Below are positions 61,913-64,000 of a stretch of 64,000 bases of DNA, piece after piece (the first letter of the stretch is position 1; every line of letters starts with the position of its first letter). Below the pieces are notes generated by a model, which worked only from the letters and a program-made list of their open reading frames with translations, did not search any database and was not told the DNA's origin. The stretch comes from Sphingobium indicum B90A (lineage in GTDB: Bacteria; Pseudomonadota; Alphaproteobacteria; Sphingomonadales; Sphingomonadaceae). The stretch lies in NCBI RefSeq assembly GCF_000264945.2, contig NZ_CP013070.1, positions 1,922,001-1,986,000 of the forward strand, read 5' to 3'. Made by a program: the position numbers and the translations under genes.

Positions 61913-64000
61913 TCAAGAAGCCATCGACCGAGGCATTGCGCGCAGGGTGGAAGGGTCGATCGCCTGAACGAATTCCACGCCCAGCCGATCTCCCCTGGAC
62001 CAGCGCGCCATGGCGTTGACGGTCTGGTTGTCGCCCAGTTCGATCGTGAACAGCGTGCCCTCCGGCACGTTCCACAAGCCTTCCAATTGCGCGCCGGTGG
62101 CGGAGATGTTGCGGATGCGCCCGGTGTAGACATGGCCGTCATGGTGGACCGCGACGGTGCGCAGCATGGTCTTGCGTTCCGTCCGGCTCGACTGGAAGCC
62201 CTGCGGCGTGACGACGCCGCCATGGCCATGCTGCTGGATCAGCACGTCCGCCGCCGGCAGCGGGCGGCCATAGACATAGCCCTGGATATGGCTACACCCA
62301 AGGTTGCGGATCAGCGCGAGTTCGTCCTGCGTTTCCGCCCCCTCGGCCGTGGTGTCCATGCCCAGCGCTTCGGCCAGGCTGACGATCGCCTTGATGATCG
62401 CGCTGTTGGGGCTGCCCTTGATCGCGGCGCCGCGCACGAAGCTCTGGTCGATCTTGATCTTGTCGAAAGGCGCTTTCTTGAGATAGCCGAGCGAGGAATA
62501 GCCGGTGCCGAAATCGTCCAGCGCCAGGCGCACGCCGATGCCCTTCAAGCGCGAGAACATCAGATCCGTGCCGTCATCGTCGTTCAGGAACACGCTCTCG
62601 GTGATCTCCAGCTCCAGCCGCTCGGCCGTCAGGCCGGAGGCGGCGAGCGCATTCATGACGATCGAGGGCAGGCCCTGATTGGCGAACTGGATCGGCGAGA
62701 CGTTCACCGCCACCCGCACGCCATCCGCCCATTGCGCCGCATCGCGGCAGGCGGTGCGCAGCACCCATTCGCCGATCGGCCCGATCAGGCCGCTTTCCTC
62801 CGCGATGGGGATGAAAAGCGTGGGGGAGATCGCCCCGCGCACGGGATGCTGCCAACGCAGCAGCGCCTCATAGCCGGCGATCTGTTCGGTACGAGAAGAT
62901 ACCACCGGCTGATAGACGAGGTGCAAGGCGTTTTCGACCAGCGCCCTGCGCAGATCCTCCTCCAACTGGCGGCGATCCTCGGCATCGGCGTGCATTTCGG
63001 GCGAATAGAAGCGATAGACGCCGCGCCCGTCTCCCTTGGCGGCATAGAGCGCGAGGTCGGCGTTGCGGATGAGTTCATCCGCCGTGACGCCGTCCTGCGG
63101 GCAGAAGGAGATGCCGATCGACACGCCGATGACGACCGCCGTGCCTTCCACCATATAGGGCTGGGACACGTCGGTGATGATCGCCCGCGCCAGGTGATCC
63201 AGCATGATCTTGTCGGGCCGGCCGGGCAGCAGGATCTTGAACTCGTCGCCGCCCTGGCGGCCGACCAGTCCCTTGTTGCCGACCACGCGCTGGATGCGTT
63301 CGCTGACCTGGCGCAGCAGCGCGTCGCCCGCCGGGTGGCCCAGCGTGTCGTTGACGATCTTGAACCTGTCGAGGTCCAGCATCATCAGCGTGCAGTCGCG
63401 CGGCTGCCCCTTCTTGCCCGCGACCGCCTGCTCCAGCGAGCGCATCATCTGCACCCGGTTGGCAAGCCCGGTCAGCGAATCATATTGGGCGAGCCGCGTC
63501 ACCTCCGCCTGGCTGCGGCGCATTTCGGTGAGGTCCGTGCCGCTTCCCCGGAAGCCATGGAACTGGCCGAATTCGTTGAACACCGGCTGGCCGGAGATCG
63601 ACCACCAGCGTTCGTCCTTCGCCATGGCGGCGCGGACCGGGATTTCGGCAAAGCCCGTGCGCGCCGACAGGTGGAAGCCCAATGTGCGCTCGCCATCGCC
63701 ATCCTGCCGGTCGCCGGGGCGGATGATCTCCGTGATCGGGCGGCCGATCAGCGCCTCGTTACCCAGGCCGAGCGTGCGGGCCAATGTGTCGGAAATATAG
63801 GCGATGCAGCCATGGCGGTCGGTTTCCCAGAACCAGCCGCGGCCCGACTGCTCATATTCGCGGAGCAGCCGGTCGGAACGCTGCGCCCTCAAGTCCCGCT
63901 GGTGGAAGGCGATGGCGCGGTTCATGTCGGCCTGCGCCTGGCGCAGCGCGGCGACCAGCATCGCGGCGATGCAACTGATCAACAGGCCGATCTGGGCGAA
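61913..64000 (-). CDS. PAS-GGDEF-EAL-PilZ c-di-GMP signalling protein, N-terminus outside window
   Basis: At least 695 residues; the frame is open to the right edge, so the N-terminal part (probably membrane) is missing. Visible in order: a hydrophobic stretch and helix, a PAS domain (GWFWETDRHGCIAYISDTLA), GGDEF (GRQGGDEFKILLPG, intact), EAL (AGYEALLRWQHP, intact; LDDFGTGYSSLGYLKK) and a C-terminal PilZ domain (RNISATGAQLEG). Both synthesis and hydrolysis sites look usable. PilZ may sense the product. Confidence 0.94.
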   Translation of the reverse strand, partial: FAQIGLLISCIAAMLVAALRQAQADMNRAIAFHQRDLRAQRSDRLLREYEQSGRGWFWETDRHGCIAYISDTLARTLGLGNEALIGRPITEIIRPGDRQDGDGERTLGFHLSARTGFAEIPVRAAMAKDERWWSISGQPVFNEFGQFHGFRGSGTDLTEMRRSQAEVTRLAQYDSLTGLANRVQMMRSLEQAVAGKKGQPRDCTLMMLDLDRFKIVNDTLGHPAGDALLRQVSERIQRVVGNKGLVGRQGGDEFKILLPGRPDKIMLDHLARAIITDVSQPYMVEGTAVVIGVSIGISFCPQDGVTADELIRNADLALYAAKGDGRGVYRFYSPEMHADAEDRRQLEEDLRRALVENALHLVYQPVVSSRTEQIAGYEALLRWQHPVRGAISPTLFIPIAEESGLIGPIGEWVLRTACRDAAQWADGVRVAVNVSPIQFANQGLPSIVMNALAASGLTAERLELEITESVFLNDDDGTDLMFSRLKGIGVRLALDDFGTGYSSLGYLKKAPFDKIKIDQSFVRGAAIKGSPNSAIIKAIVSLAEALGMDTTAEGAETQDELALIRNLGCSHIQGYVYGRPLPAADVLIQQHGHGGVVTPQGFQSSRTERKTMLRTVAVHHDGHVYTGRIRNISATGAQLEGLWNVPEGTLFTIELGDNQTVNAMARWSRGDRLGVEFVQAIDPSTLRAMPRSMAS

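Overview
The window looks like the chromosome of a sphingomonad (Sphingobium/Sphingomonas-type alphaproteobacterium). The support is the high-GC coding style, the TonB receptor linked to M20 peptidases, the very large NAD-glutamate dehydrogenase, the TIGR02001-type porin and the palindromic intergenic repeats. This is an inference from gene content; no 16S rRNA gene is present.

Layout. 0-5.5 kb: 5' part of dnaK, a PCu(A)C copper-chaperone lipoprotein, a small HExxH protein, then divergent galM and an FucP-type sugar permease. 5.5-12.5 kb: an Lrp regulator, a TonB receptor and two tandem M20 hydrolases on the minus strand, with long identical DNA tracts shared by the two hydrolases. 13-18.4 kb: YciI/AraC/intradiol dioxygenase, a spermidine-synthase-fold protein, an operon of three tiny proteins and a CDP-alcohol phosphatidyltransferase. 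18.4-34 kb: a complete urea module. The leftward arm is porin-urtA-urtBCDE. The rightward arm is ureDABCEFG-ureJ followed by a fusion of an NCS1 permease with a hybrid histidine kinase and by its LuxR-type response regulator. A motif TACGTCAAA lies in the same orientation 69-91 bp upstream of porin, urtA and ureD, so the fused kinase and its regulator are good candidates for controlling the whole module.

34-50.6 kb is accessory DNA of visibly lower GC. The first layer (34-39 kb) has remnants of IS5 and IS3 elements, PilZ and racemase genes, a broken Crp/Fnr gene, a candidate toxin/immunity pair and ccdAB. The second layer (about 38.98-50.61 kb) is an integrated element bounded by a 40-bp direct repeat of the tRNA-Thr(CGT) gene. 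It carries a tyrosine integrase, a serine recombinase, a possible HUH protein, an intact IS21-family element that cuts two genes, and unrecognised cargo including a coiled-coil protein with two membrane helices.

50.6-64 kb returns to core-like DNA: tRNA-Thr, a PAS-like protein, NAD-glutamate dehydrogenase, an MlaA homologue, a four-gene operon (PepSY, DUF2271, DUF4198, ApbE) that looks like an iron-regulated extracytoplasmic flavinylation system, and a PAS-GGDEF-EAL-PilZ protein running off the right edge. A family of about 145-170 bp palindromic repeats occurs three times (2.5, 12.9 and 52.1 kb). Two copies supply the TAG stop codon of the preceding gene.
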